Source: JAHCHG01 sp038246645 (GTDB taxonomy: Bacteria > Acidobacteriota > Blastocatellia > Pyrinomonadales > Pyrinomonadaceae). From it: DNA of 64,000 bases. Every line of letters begins with the position of its first letter. Position 1 is the stretch's first letter. The stretch spans positions 21,305 through 85,304 of the forward strand of contig JBBRVS010000003.1 in the NCBI GenBank assembly GCA_038246645.1, given 5' to 3'. Below, piece after piece: positions 42,688-51,757 of this stretch. Made by a program: the position numbers and the translations under genes. The notes under the pieces are model-generated. The model had not been told where the DNA came from and made no database searches. It saw only the letters and a program-made list of their open reading frames with translations.

Positions 42688-42849
42688 TTCTACTTTGTCA
42701 GATTAAGTTTGAAACTTAAAATCAAAGAAAATCAGCCGCAGATTTTCGCGGATAGACGCGGATAAATCGAATGAAATTGCTTAAATCCGTGAAAAATCCG
42801 CGTTCATCCGCGTTCATCCGCGGCTGATTTTTAATTTGACAAAGTAGAA
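42688..42849. repeat. Inverted element with TTCTACTTTGTC ends
   Basis: Ends TTCTACTTTGTCAGATTAA (42688-42706) and TTAATTTGACAAAGTAGAA (42831-42849) are inverted over 19 bp with one mismatch. Inner arms carry AATCAGCCGC...CGCGGATA and CCGCGTTCATCCGCGTTCATCCGCGGCTGATT, making a second pairing. It begins immediately after the M16-like stop codon. Confidence 0.8.
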
Positions 42850-42886
42850 CTAAGCAAGTAAGCAAAAGTTTTTAGATACAGATTCT

Positions 42887-43046
42887 AAATGGTGAATGGT
42901 GAAATGTGAGTGATGAATGGTTTTATTATGAAAATTCTGAAAGCTTGTTTTACACATCGGAATTAAAATGGGTTAAGAGTTTTCTGACATTTTCCATTAT
43001 CCGTTTTTCATTATCAATTTTGTATCCGTTTTCCATTTTCCATTGG
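42887..43046. repeat. Composite intergenic element with TTTTCCATT-type right arm
   Basis: Right arm CTGACATTTTCCATTATCCG... to TTTTCCATTG (42984-43046) matches the right arm of the element at 30374-30714, including the ending CATTG(A/G)TGCTTAATTTA. The left arm AAATGGTGAATGGTGAAATG (42887) is more diverged. It ends 13 nt before the ubiE/menG start, so that gene lacks a normal Shine-Dalgarno. Confidence 0.6.
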
Positions 43047-43058
43047 TGCTTAATTTAT

Positions 43059-43787
43059 ATGCAAAAAGAAAGAACTTCCGGCGAACTCGAACACGCCCGA
43101 AAGGTGCGCGAAATGTTTTCGCGCATTTCACCGAAATATGATTTTTTAAATCATTTTCTCTCGGTCAATACGGACAAACGCTGGCGAAAACTGGTCAGCA
43201 AAAAGTTAAGAGATATTCTAAACGATAAAAACGCGGTCGTTTTGGATGTTGCCTGCGGAACGGGCGATTTATCGGTCGAATTGCAGAAACATTCAAAGGC
43301 AAAAGTGATCGGCACGGATTTTTGCCGCCCGATGCTTTCCATTGCCGCCGAAAAAAATTCTTTATCGGAAAATCTTTCGATTCCGTATATCGAAGGCGAC
43401 GCGATGAAACTTCCCTTTGCGGACGACGTTTTCGACGCGGTCACGATCGCCTTCGGTTTGCGAAATCTTTCAAACTGGAATGACGGTTTGATCGAACTGA
43501 AACGCATCTTAAAACAAGGCGGAAAATTAGTTATTCTGGAATTTTCCGAACCGATTGTTCCGGGTTTTCGCCAGATCTATCAGTTTTATTTTAATAAAAT
43601 TCTGCCGAAGATCGGCGGCATTTTCAGCGGCGAACAGAGCGCGTATCAGTATCTGTCGGATTCGGTTTCAAATTTTCCGAATCAAAAAGAGCTTCAATTA
43701 ATGATGCTCGAAATCGGTTTTTCGGACGTGGAATACAAAAATCTGACGGGCGGCGTGGCGGCAATTCATATCGGCACGAAACAATAA
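43059..43787 (+). CDS. ubiE/menG: Demethylmenaquinone / 2-methoxy-6-polyprenylbenzoquinol methyltransferase
   Basis: SAM-dependent C-methyltransferase of menaquinone and/or ubiquinone synthesis. 242 residues, normal size. MREMFSRISPKYDFLNHFLS-type start (here VREMFSRISPKYDFLNHFLS), motif I VLDVACGTGDLSVEL, GTDFCRPML, the family-specific VTIAFGLRNLSNW and LEFSEP, ending GGVAAIHIGTKQ. Start ATG 43059 (MQKERTSGELEHA); the longer frame from 42906 is repeat-derived. In an acidobacterium menaquinone is the expected quinone, so menG is the likelier role (inference). Confidence 0.93.
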   Translation: MQKERTSGELEHARKVREMFSRISPKYDFLNHFLSVNTDKRWRKLVSKKLRDILNDKNAVVLDVACGTGDLSVELQKHSKAKVIGTDFCRPMLSIAAEKNSLSENLSIPYIEGDAMKLPFADDVFDAVTIAFGLRNLSNWNDGLIELKRILKQGGKLVILEFSEPIVPGFRQIYQFYFNKILPKIGGIFSGEQSAYQYLSDSVSNFPNQKELQLMMLEIGFSDVEYKNLTGGVAAIHIGTKQ

Positions 43788-43887
43788 AATTACCGAATTC
43801 GTCAAACAGACTCAAAAAGTTTTATAATAATTTCACTAAAAAAAGCTTTCCCTTTTCATTTCAATAAAAAACGAAATCGGCGCGACA

Positions 43888-44868
43888 ATGAAATACAAAC
43901 TTCAAAATTTCGCAAAACAGCTCGGACTTTTTCTGCTCGTCATCTGGACGGTTGTTTCGCTCGTAACTCTTTTAATCGAATTGGTTCCGGGCGATCCGGC
44001 GACGGCGATCTTAGGCGAACAGGCAACGCCCGAACAAGTTGCCGCTTTTAATCAAAAACACGGATTGGACAAACCCGCATTTTTCTTTTCGATTGGCGGC
44101 GAAAAAGGCGTGGCGTGGCACGGCGCGGACAATCGTTATGTTGATTACTGGAGCGGAGTTTTGACGGGCGATCTGGGAAAATCTTTCCGCACCGACCGCC
44201 CGATTCTGGATATGATTCTGGAGCGTTATCCGGCAACCATCGAACTCGCGGTCGTCGCTCTGCTGATTGCGGTCGGCATTGCGATTCCGCTCGGCGTGCT
44301 TGCCGGAACAAATAAAAATACCGTGATTGATAATTTTTCGTCCTTTATCGCACTTTTGGGAATCAGTCTGCCGACATTCGTCATCGGACCATTTTTAATG
44401 TACGTTTTCGCCGTCAAATTGGGCTGGTTTTCGCCGACGGGAAGCGCAAACCCCGAAGATGTCGTCCTTCCGGCAGTAACTCTCGGCGCGGCACTTTCGG
44501 CGATTTTAACGCGAATGATCCGCTCGTCCGTCATCGAAGAACTCGGCGAAGATTACGTCAGAACGGCACGTGCCAAAGGTTTGAGCGAGCGAAAAGTAAT
44601 TTACAAACACGTTTTGAAAAACGGTCTGATTCCGGTTGTGACGATTTTGGGTTTGCAGCTCGGCGTTTTGCTCGCCGGCGCGATCATTACCGAAAAAATT
44701 TTTAACTGGCAGGGTTTAGGGCTTCTGCTGTTAGACGAAGGAATCGGCAAACGCGATTACCGCCTCGTTCAAGGCTGCGTTTTGGTCATCAGCGTGACGT
44801 ATATTCTGGCAAATTCCCTGACAGATCTGGTTTATCGCCGGCTCGATCCGCGAATCAGATTGGGATAA
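43888..44868 (+). CDS. DppB-type ABC transporter permease
   Basis: 326 residues with about six membrane helices. Family signs: VSLVTLLIELVPGDPATAILG near the N-terminus, the periplasmic YWSGVLTGDLGKSFRTDRPI, and the EAA loop VRTARAKGLSERKVIYKHVLKNGLIPV that docks the ATPase. First of a dppB-dppC permease pair for peptides, nickel or similar solutes. Neither ATPases (DppD/F) nor a solute-binding protein is beside it, so the rest of the transporter must be elsewhere. Confidence 0.92.
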   Translation: MKYKLQNFAKQLGLFLLVIWTVVSLVTLLIELVPGDPATAILGEQATPEQVAAFNQKHGLDKPAFFFSIGGEKGVAWHGADNRYVDYWSGVLTGDLGKSFRTDRPILDMILERYPATIELAVVALLIAVGIAIPLGVLAGTNKNTVIDNFSSFIALLGISLPTFVIGPFLMYVFAVKLGWFSPTGSANPEDVVLPAVTLGAALSAILTRMIRSSVIEELGEDYVRTARAKGLSERKVIYKHVLKNGLIPVVTILGLQLGVLLAGAIITEKIFNWQGLGLLLLDEGIGKRDYRLVQGCVLVISVTYILANSLTDLVYRRLDPRIRLG

Positions 44869-44875
44869 ATAAAAA

Positions 44876-44950
44876 AATCAGCACGAGCGAACTGTAATGA
44901 GCAACTTTACCAACAATTAAACCGATTCTTTACCGCTCGTCATACCGATT
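44876..44950. repeat. AATCAG-TATA intergenic element, copy 2
   Basis: Left end AATCAGCACGAGCG (44876), right end CGCTCGTCATACCGATT (44934-44950): imperfect terminal inverted repeats around a 45-nt centre. It lies between dppB and dppC, ending eight nt before the ATG at 44959. Confidence 0.65.
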
Positions 44951-44958
44951 AAAAATTG

Positions 44959-45774
44959 ATGAATAGATTAACCTACATCGGAATCACCATTGCCGTCGTG
45001 TTTATTTTAACGGCGATTTTCGCGCCATTCATCGCTACGCACGACGTGACGGCGTATGATTTATCTTTGCGTTATATCGCGCCTTCCGCCGAACATTGGT
45101 TTGGAACGGACGCGATTGGGCGGGATGTATTTTCCCGGGTCGTTTTCGGTGCGCGGATTTCCCTGCAAGTCGGGATCGTCGTCGTTGTGGTTTCGGCGGT
45201 GATCGGAATCTTTATCGGCGCGATTGCCGGATTTTACGGCGGTTGGGTTGATAAATTTCTGTCGGGTTATATTTTTAACGTCTTTCTGGCGTTTCCGGGA
45301 CTTCTTCTGGCAATTGCTCTGGTCGCATTCTTGGGCGCAGGTTTGGGCAAATTGATCTTAGCTTTGTGCGTTATCGGCTGGGTCGGGTATGCGCGTGTGA
45401 TGCGCGGACAAGTTTTGAAAATCCGCGAATACGATTTTGTTCAAGCCGCCCGCGCCCTCGGCGCAAGTAATATGCGCCTGCTCTTTACGCATATTCTGCC
45501 GAATGCAATTCAGCCTTTAATTGTCCAGGCTTCGCTCGGAATGGCGGGCGCGGTTTTATCCGAAGCGTCGCTTTCTTTCTTAGGTTTAGGAATTCCGCCG
45601 CCCGCGCCTTCGTGGGGAACGATGATCGAAGAAGCCCGCGGAATTAATATCTTATACAATTCACCGCACGTACTTTTTTTCCCCGGCGTTGCCATTGCGC
45701 TGACGGTGCTTGCCTTTAATTTCCTCGGCGACGGACTCCGCGAATATCTCGATCCGAAACAGCGGAAAAGATGA
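44959..45774 (+). CDS. DppC-type ABC transporter permease
   Basis: 271 residues. N-terminal helix, then the family motif HWFGTDAIGRDVFSRVVFGARISL, further helices (VVVSAVIGIFIGAIAGFYGG; LLLAIALVAFLGAGLG) and the EAA loop VQAARALGASNMRLLFTHILPNAIQPL. It ends NFLGDGLREYLDPKQRKR, as usual for DppC/OppC. Pairs with the upstream DppB permease, from which it is separated by an 80-bp repeat. Start ATG 44959 is taken rather than TTG 44956. Confidence 0.92.
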   Translation: MNRLTYIGITIAVVFILTAIFAPFIATHDVTAYDLSLRYIAPSAEHWFGTDAIGRDVFSRVVFGARISLQVGIVVVVVSAVIGIFIGAIAGFYGGWVDKFLSGYIFNVFLAFPGLLLAIALVAFLGAGLGKLILALCVIGWVGYARVMRGQVLKIREYDFVQAARALGASNMRLLFTHILPNAIQPLIVQASLGMAGAVLSEASLSFLGLGIPPPAPSWGTMIEEARGINILYNSPHVLFFPGVAIALTVLAFNFLGDGLREYLDPKQRKR

Positions 45775-45777
45775 GAA

Positions 45778-46125
45778 TCAACGGACAACGGACAACGGAC
45801 AATGGACAACGGACAACGGACAATGGACAATGGACAATGTCAGAAAATCCTAAATCAGGTATTCACTATTTTTTAGTAAATAATTGATTTAATTTATGTG
45901 AATTCAATACTCAGCTTACTTATCCGCTTTCCCTTTAGAAATTGTGCATTAAGTCAGTAGCGGTTGCGTCAGCAACTGCGTCAATTAGCTCATCAGGGAT
46001 AACGCATCGGCTCACGCCGACGCTACTGACCAATGCACAATTTCTAATGATGGACGGTATTAGCCGTTTTCTGACATTGTCCATTGTCCGTTGTCCGTTG
46101 TCCGTTGTCCGTTGTCCGTTGATGC
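45778..46125. repeat. Composite intergenic element with GGACAACG-type arms and nested palindrome
   Basis: Left arm: tandem GGACAACGGACAATGGACAA words ending TGTCAGAAAATCC (45778-45851). Right arm: CATTGTCCATTGTCCGTTG... to CGTTGATGCTTA (46072-46130). Nested palindrome 45938-46046: AGAAATTGTGCATTAAGTCA...GCG against ACGCTACTGACCAATGCACA...TCT, sharing AGTCAGTAGCG and TCGGCTCACGCCGA with 36372-36409. Same plan as 30374-30714 with a different arm word. Confidence 0.8.
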
Positions 46126-46129
46126 TTAT

Positions 46130-49100
46130 TTATGCCCGGATAAATTTATTCGGCGAAAATATAAAAGATAAACCGACGATAGACAGCACCAGTAATTGAG
46201 CCGCCATAAAAATACCGATTGCCTGATGCCAATACAAGCCGATAAATCCCGTAATTGAAATTAAAACCAAAACTCCCGAAAGAATTTTCCACCATTTTTT
46301 GCCGCGCCAAAAGATTATCGAAAAAATCAGAGTCGTGACGGCGATCAAGCCGAATTTTATGGTTGCCGACCAGCGAACCGCATCAATCATCCATTGACTT
46401 GTATTTTCAAGCGAGGTTTGCAAAACCGCGTAGGAAAAATAATTTTCAAATAAATCGGCTAAAGCCGCCACAATAATCATTAATAAAGTGAGTTTGGCAA
46501 GAAACCCGAGCATCGAGAAATGGGCAAATTTATCAAAATATGTATTTAGCGGATTTACGATAAACCAGTTTTTTGATTTTTCGATAAAACCCGATTGTTG
46601 CAGATTTTTATTGATTGCCAATTGTTCGCTTCGCTCGCTGATTTCTTTTTTCTTTTTTTCCAAATACTGTTTCAGGTTCGTAATTTCGTCGAGCCGCCAA
46701 TGATTTCGGCGGTATCTGAGCAAACGGCTGAAAAACACCAAAAACCCCGTATAAAGCGGAACGAAAATAAACGAATCAATTACCAGTGCTGTTTTCAAAC
46801 CGCGCCGCGCCGCGCTGCCTAAATCTCCGGCGATTTCTCTGACATCACTTGCGTGCCGCGCAAATTCGAGCGAAAGAATCGCGCCCACGTCCTGCGGATT
46901 TGCTGTTCGGGTGAGCCAACCCAAAACTAAAGAAATCAAAATTGCGCCGAAAATATAAGCCAGCGTGACCAAACCGATAAAGCGGATATTCGGCTTTTCA
47001 AATTCGCGCCACGCAAAAGCGACGACGAATAATGTAACCAGAATGGAAACCGGAAATATTTTTTGCCAGAGCTGAAAATTTGCGGAAACTTTTTGATATT
47101 CAACTAGATTTGTCCATAAATCGGGTTGAAAAAAGAATCCGAAGATAAACAATGCTCCGGTCAAACATAAAATTATAAACAATCCGACCGTTATAAAACG
47201 GATTAAAATCCAGAGACTTCCGCCCTTCATAAAATCGTTTAAGGTCAAAACGGTTAAATGAATAATCAGCGTCAAAATCAGGGCAATGATGCTGAACTGC
47301 TGCAAATCTTCCTTGCCGAAAATGGTGCTGGCAACAATTAAAATTACTTCAAAAGCATAAAACAATTTGAGCCAATGCTGAAAAAATTTGTTCCAGATCG
47401 TGTTCGGCGCGGCAACCTCGACGAGTCCCCAGAAAATCTGTCCGAGCCGCGAAAGCCAGCGCATATTATCGCCCGATTGTCCGTGTTTATCGGCGATTCC
47501 CTCGAAAATATTTCCCGTAACCTGCGTCGCCCTTGAAATTACGCGCAAAATATCCTTCGGTTCGGTTTTGCGCTCGACTTCGTAATGTTCCCGGACAAAA
47601 TTTACGATCTCATCATTATCAAAACAAGTCCGCAAAACCGCCGTCAGCCGCGTTTTTACGGCATCGTCGGCAACATCTCCGGCAATTTTCCCGACGACGT
47701 CTTTAATTTCGATTCCCGCGCCGGCATTGATAAATGAATGTGCCAGAAGTCCGCGCAATTCTTCTTTGTCGGATTCCATTAATTCTTCCGCCAAAATTAT
47801 GCGGTTCATTTCTTCCGAGAAATATTTCCGCAGAGTTTCAAATCCTTCATCCGGCAAAACCGCCGTAATCAGGCGTTCCGCGCCGTCGAGTCTGCCCCAC
47901 ATTATGTCGTTTTTGCGCCAGACGCGATCAATAAACGCACCGAAATTAAAAAGCGAAGTTCCGGCAAGTTTGCGCCGGGTTTCGCCTGTTTTTTCTTCAT
48001 CAATTAAAAATTTCGCGTCAATCGGGCTGATTCTTAGAACATCAACCTTAACCGCTTCGCCGACCTGTGTTTCATAAAAAGCCGGAAAACTGATCTGATC
48101 ATATTCATCAAAACTGTAATAAAAATGCCGCAGATAAAGCCGCACGGCATTAAATAAATCAATCTCGACCGAATTTTCCTTGAGTTCGGCAGGTAAATCT
48201 TCCGCATTTTCCCTAAATAATTCGTCAATCCGCTTTCTGGCATTTTCGAAAACAGCGTCGAATAATGTCTTTAATTCATTTGCCGCGATTTTTACGGGTT
48301 GATAAATTTCATTGTATTTATTTTGCAGTAATTCATCCATCTGCCGCTGATTTGCCTGATCTTCAAAATTGAAATCATTTATTTTCAGAAGCGTGTCCAA
48401 ATCATCCGCCGAAAGTTTTACCCATTGAATGGCATTGCTCAAACCGTTCGTAACATTTTTTCGTGAAAGCAATTTTTCCTTTTCCCTCTGCAGTTCGCCG
48501 AAAACCTCTTTTAATTCCTTCTGAAAATACTGAACCGTCCGGCGCAATTTTTTCACTTGAATTTCATCATTCGTTTTTGGCGAATCACCGCCGCAGACTT
48601 TCCAAATCACTTCGCTCGGCATCAATTCATTTGAAGCGGTTCGTGATTTTTTTACGCCTTTATCAAGGAACGAAGATGAAACCTTCATCGGTTCTTCGAC
48701 AAACATCTGTTCGGGCGAGTCATTGGTTTGCTTGATTTCCGCCGGTTCGGTTTGAATTTTGCGTCCGCCTTTTTTCGTTATGAAGTTTTGATTTTCCGCA
48801 TCTTTTTGTCTTATCCGAATATCGGCTAATTGATTTTGTCTGAGTTTGAATTCTTCCTGAAAATTTTCATCAAACCGGAATAATTCGTTTGCCTTTCGCT
48901 GAACGAACCGCAGACGGCGCAGACGGTAATTCAGATCGAAGGTTCGCAGAAATCCTAAAACCGTTCCTTTTTCTTCTTCCGATTCATTCGATTCTGCCGT
49001 TCCGTTTTTTTCTTCACGGTAAAAAACGTAATTTTTACCGCGCCAGGCATTGACCAGTGCATAGATCGCCCGAAAGTATTCCGAATCGGTTTCAAAACCG

Positions 49101-50602
49101 GCTTTGCGCGTCACGAGCCGCGCAATATCATCGGTCAAACTCGAAATCCGCAAACGGTAATACGGCAAAACGGAAGAACCTTTTTGATTGACGAGATGTT
49201 CCATCCCGAAATCCTGCCAGTATTCGCCGCTTTTTTTATCTTTTCCGTTTTCCGAAGCCGGTTCATCGCCGTTTTTCTCCGCCGAATCAGCATTTCTTTT
49301 TTTTTGATTATTTGCTTCGCTGGTCGTCAGATATGTATAGACATCCTTTTCCGCGCTGTTCGACATCCGGTTGATGCGCTCGATCAGACGGTTTCTTTCC
49401 AAAACCCGCTGCAAATCTTCGCGGATGGTTTCATACCGCGGCAGTTCGCTGATCGCGGCTTTGGCATTTTGAATCGCGTCCGGCGCGTCCGATTTTTTAA
49501 GTTCTTTCCGGTTAAGATTTTCCGGCGAAGGCTCGACGTAAATCAATTTGCGTTCGACCTGAAAATCGGCTCGCCGCTGCGACAGCGCATCAATGGCATA
49601 ACTAAAGGGTTTGTTGTCCAGATAACCGCCGTCCACCAGATCACGATCCGCCCAATCAATATCAATTCCCTGGCGGTCTTTAACCTTGGTAAAAAATCTC
49701 GATTTATCCTTTTCCAGATTTTCGATTTTCTTCGCTGCATCGGAACAGGCTTCGTCAATTATTTCAAACGCATCGCTCAGCCGCATCGGTTCAAACGCAA
49801 ACGGAAACGCCGAAGTGCAGCGCGCCGCAAAAGCCAGCATCGGATTATGCGCCGCATCAAAATCGAATCTCTCGTTTTCCGCACTGTGCTGAAAATGAAA
49901 AACGTGGCGGTAACGCCGTTCATAAACGACGCGGTCAAGCAGCCGAAGCGGCACGCTGACACCTTTAAAATCCGTAACCGTGATAAATAAATCAACTTCT
50001 TTGACCAGCGGATTTTTTTGAGGTTGATCGTCGCCGGCTTCTTCCATTCCCTCGACCGCATCGAGCAGTTTTAAGAACATCCGCCTTGAATTCAGTAAGG
50101 ATTTAGAGGTTTTCGGCGCAGATAAATTTATGTCTTTGACCGATTTTTTATCGTTGATTAATTTGGCAATATCGCCCTCGTTGAGCCACAATTTTTTGAG
50201 TTCGTCAATGCTTTGATTTCTTGCCAGAGCCTTTGCCAGAAAAACGCCGTTGATGCCGCCCGCCGAAGTTCCCGAAATAATATCAACGACAAATCTGGTC
50301 GCCGAACAATCTTTTACATTCAAGTTGGAATTTAATTTTGCCGAGATTTCATCGAAATTCTGCATTCGGCTGACTTCATCGAGAAGTTTTTTGTCCGATA
50401 AAAGACAGGCGATTTGGTGATAAATTTTTTCGGTTGATTTTAGTTCCTCAACTTTGTTCGAGGGCGAGGTTGCGCGAACGATTTTCAGAAGTTCCTGCGC
50501 CACGCCGTTGATATAAATCGCCAATGAAACTCCGCCGTACATGACAACCGCAAAACGGATTTCCTTTTCAATTACTCCGTTAAAATTATCTGTATCGCTC
50601 AT
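46130..50602 (-). CDS. Patatin-like phospholipase with long C-terminal membrane region
   Basis: 1490 residues. The N-terminal patatin domain has the oxyanion-type VVMYGGVSLAIYINGVAQEL, the nucleophile elbow IISGTSAGGINGVF (Ser about 113) and the catalytic Asp in DRDLVDGGYLDNKPF, so a Ser-Asp lipase dyad is present. The long centre (about 400-1050) is polar and helical, with many Glu/Lys runs. The last ~400 residues hold about eight transmembrane helices (VILIVASTIFGKE, LILTLIIHLTVLTLND, LFIILCLTGALFIFGFFF, LVTLAYIFGAILISLVLGWL, others). It resembles DUF3376-type patatin proteins. Could remodel membrane lipids or act in defence; no partner gene shows which. Stop codon lies at the edge of the repeat element. 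Confidence 0.88.
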   Translation of the reverse strand: MSDTDNFNGVIEKEIRFAVVMYGGVSLAIYINGVAQELLKIVRATSPSNKVEELKSTEKIYHQIACLLSDKKLLDEVSRMQNFDEISAKLNSNLNVKDCSATRFVVDIISGTSAGGINGVFLAKALARNQSIDELKKLWLNEGDIAKLINDKKSVKDINLSAPKTSKSLLNSRRMFLKLLDAVEGMEEAGDDQPQKNPLVKEVDLFITVTDFKGVSVPLRLLDRVVYERRYRHVFHFQHSAENERFDFDAAHNPMLAFAARCTSAFPFAFEPMRLSDAFEIIDEACSDAAKKIENLEKDKSRFFTKVKDRQGIDIDWADRDLVDGGYLDNKPFSYAIDALSQRRADFQVERKLIYVEPSPENLNRKELKKSDAPDAIQNAKAAISELPRYETIREDLQRVLERNRLIERINRMSNSAEKDVYTYLTTSEANNQKKRNADSAEKNGDEPASENGKDKKSGEYWQDFGMEHLVNQKGSSVLPYYRLRISSLTDDIARLVTRKAGFETDSEYFRAIYALVNAWRGKNYVFYREEKNGTAESNESEEEKGTVLGFLRTFDLNYRLRRLRFVQRKANELFRFDENFQEEFKLRQNQLADIRIRQKDAENQNFITKKGGRKIQTEPAEIKQTNDSPEQMFVEEPMKVSSSFLDKGVKKSRTASNELMPSEVIWKVCGGDSPKTNDEIQVKKLRRTVQYFQKELKEVFGELQREKEKLLSRKNVTNGLSNAIQWVKLSADDLDTLLKINDFNFEDQANQRQMDELLQNKYNEIYQPVKIAANELKTLFDAVFENARKRIDELFRENAEDLPAELKENSVEIDLFNAVRLYLRHFYYSFDEYDQISFPAFYETQVGEAVKVDVLRISPIDAKFLIDEEKTGETRRKLAGTSLFNFGAFIDRVWRKNDIMWGRLDGAERLITAVLPDEGFETLRKYFSEEMNRIILAEELMESDKEELRGLLAHSFINAGAGIEIKDVVGKIAGDVADDAVKTRLTAVLRTCFDNDEIVNFVREHYEVERKTEPKDILRVISRATQVTGNIFEGIADKHGQSGDNMRWLSRLGQIFWGLVEVAAPNTIWNKFFQHWLKLFYAFEVILIVASTIFGKEDLQQFSIIALILTLIIHLTVLTLNDFMKGGSLWILIRFITVGLFIILCLTGALFIFGFFFQPDLWTNLVEYQKVSANFQLWQKIFPVSILVTLFVVAFAWREFEKPNIRFIGLVTLAYIFGAILISLVLGWLTRTANPQDVGAILSLEFARHASDVREIAGDLGSAARRGLKTALVIDSFIFVPLYTGFLVFFSRLLRYRRNHWRLDEITNLKQYLEKKKKEISERSEQLAINKNLQQSGFIEKSKNWFIVNPLNTYFDKFAHFSMLGFLAKLTLLMIIVAALADLFENYFSYAVLQTSLENTSQWMIDAVRWSATIKFGLIAVTTLIFSIIFWRGKKWWKILSGVLVLISITGFIGLYWHQAIGIFMAAQLLVLSIVGLSFIFSPNKFIRA

Positions 50603-50791
50603 TATTTTCCTCCTGACGGATTTTTTTGAAATCTCTTTATCCTGTTATGAAATTACACGCCGAAACATTACAATTTTTTATTTTTTTCCAAGCCAAAACG
50701 GACATTTTAGAAATCGAGATTTTTCCTGACAAAAAATTCTGCTAAACTTTTTTTTAGCCGATTATAAACCAAAAACTTCAATTATTAATTT

Positions 50792-51757
50792 GTGACAGCA
50801 ATTTCCATCAAAAATCTTTCAAAAACCTTTCCACCGGCGTTTCCGCGTTTGAAAAGTTTTTTCCGCATTCCCGTAAAACCTGCGGTTGAAGCACTTAAAA
50901 ATGTTTCAATCGAAATCGGCAAAGGCGAGATTTTCGGTCTGATCGGACGAAACGGTGCAGGAAAGACGACTTTAACAAAAATTATTGCGACGCTCGTTCA
51001 ACCGACGAGCGGAAAAGTTTTGGTCAAAGGTTTCGATTCGGTCGAAGACGAAGTACAGGTTCGCTCGCTGATCGGTCTGGCAACCGCCGAAGAACGCTCG
51101 TTTTACTGGCGGCTGACTTCAATGCAAAATATGCTTTTTTTTGCGCGGCTGTACGGAATGAAAGACCGGGATGCGCACAAAAGAATTTCCGAACTTTTTG
51201 AACGACTCGACGTGGCAAAATACGAAAAACGCCGTTTTTCCGAGCTTTCGACCGGAAACAAACAGCGTCTGGCAGTTGCGCGGGCGATGCTCACCAAACC
51301 GCCGATTCTGCTCTTGGACGAACCGACGCGCTCGCTCGACCCTTTGGCGGCGGCTTCGATGCGCGATCTGATCGGCTCGCTCGAAGGCGTTTCGATTCTT
51401 TTGACCTCGCATAATCTTTCGGAAATCGAAGAACTTTGCGACCGGATCGCCGTTATTTCAAACGGCGAGATCCGCACGATGGGAACACCCGAAAACCTGC
51501 GAAACTCGCATAAACAAACGCAAAAAGTGAAAATAAAGCTAAAAAGCGATGATCCCGAAATTTTTGAAACACTCAGTAATTTAAAGGATTTCGAATATGA
51601 ACAAAACGGCGAACTGATAACCTTAAAATTCACCCGCGACGCGGAAGATGAATCTCTGGGCAGAACAATCGCCGAATTATCAAAAAATCACGCGAAAATT
51701 ATTGATGTCGAAACCGAAAAAGCGACGCTGCTCGACGTTTTGGAAAGCTACGAATGA
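50792..51757 (+). CDS. ABC-2 type transporter ATPase without adjacent permease
   Basis: 321 residues, GTG start. Walker A GRNGAGKTT, signature LSTGNKQRL, Walker B ILLLDEPTRSLDP, switch His LTSHNLSE. The long N-terminus (KTFPPAFPRLKSFFRIPVKPAVEAL) and the C-terminal TQKVKIKLKSDD... domain fit NatA/CcmA-type exporters. The usual ABC-2 permease gene does not follow; instead the stop TGA overlaps the pxpB start (ATGA), coupling it to the oxoprolinase genes. Either the permease lies elsewhere or it was lost. Confidence 0.9.
   Translation: MTAISIKNLSKTFPPAFPRLKSFFRIPVKPAVEALKNVSIEIGKGEIFGLIGRNGAGKTTLTKIIATLVQPTSGKVLVKGFDSVEDEVQVRSLIGLATAEERSFYWRLTSMQNMLFFARLYGMKDRDAHKRISELFERLDVAKYEKRRFSELSTGNKQRLAVARAMLTKPPILLLDEPTRSLDPLAAASMRDLIGSLEGVSILLTSHNLSEIEELCDRIAVISNGEIRTMGTPENLRNSHKQTQKVKIKLKSDDPEIFETLSNLKDFEYEQNGELITLKFTRDAEDESLGRTIAELSKNHAKIIDVETEKATLLDVLESYE

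Noticed and set aside
42906..43058. N-terminal extension of UbiE/MenG
   Set aside because: Derived from the repeat arm upstream; the family starts at MQKERTSGE.
44048..44311. Minus-strand ORFs within the DppB gene
   Set aside because: Antisense shadows with no family features.
45778..46125. CRISPR array from the repeated GGACAACG units
   Set aside because: Units are directly adjacent 6-7-mers without unique spacers, occur as inverted arms, and no cas gene is present.
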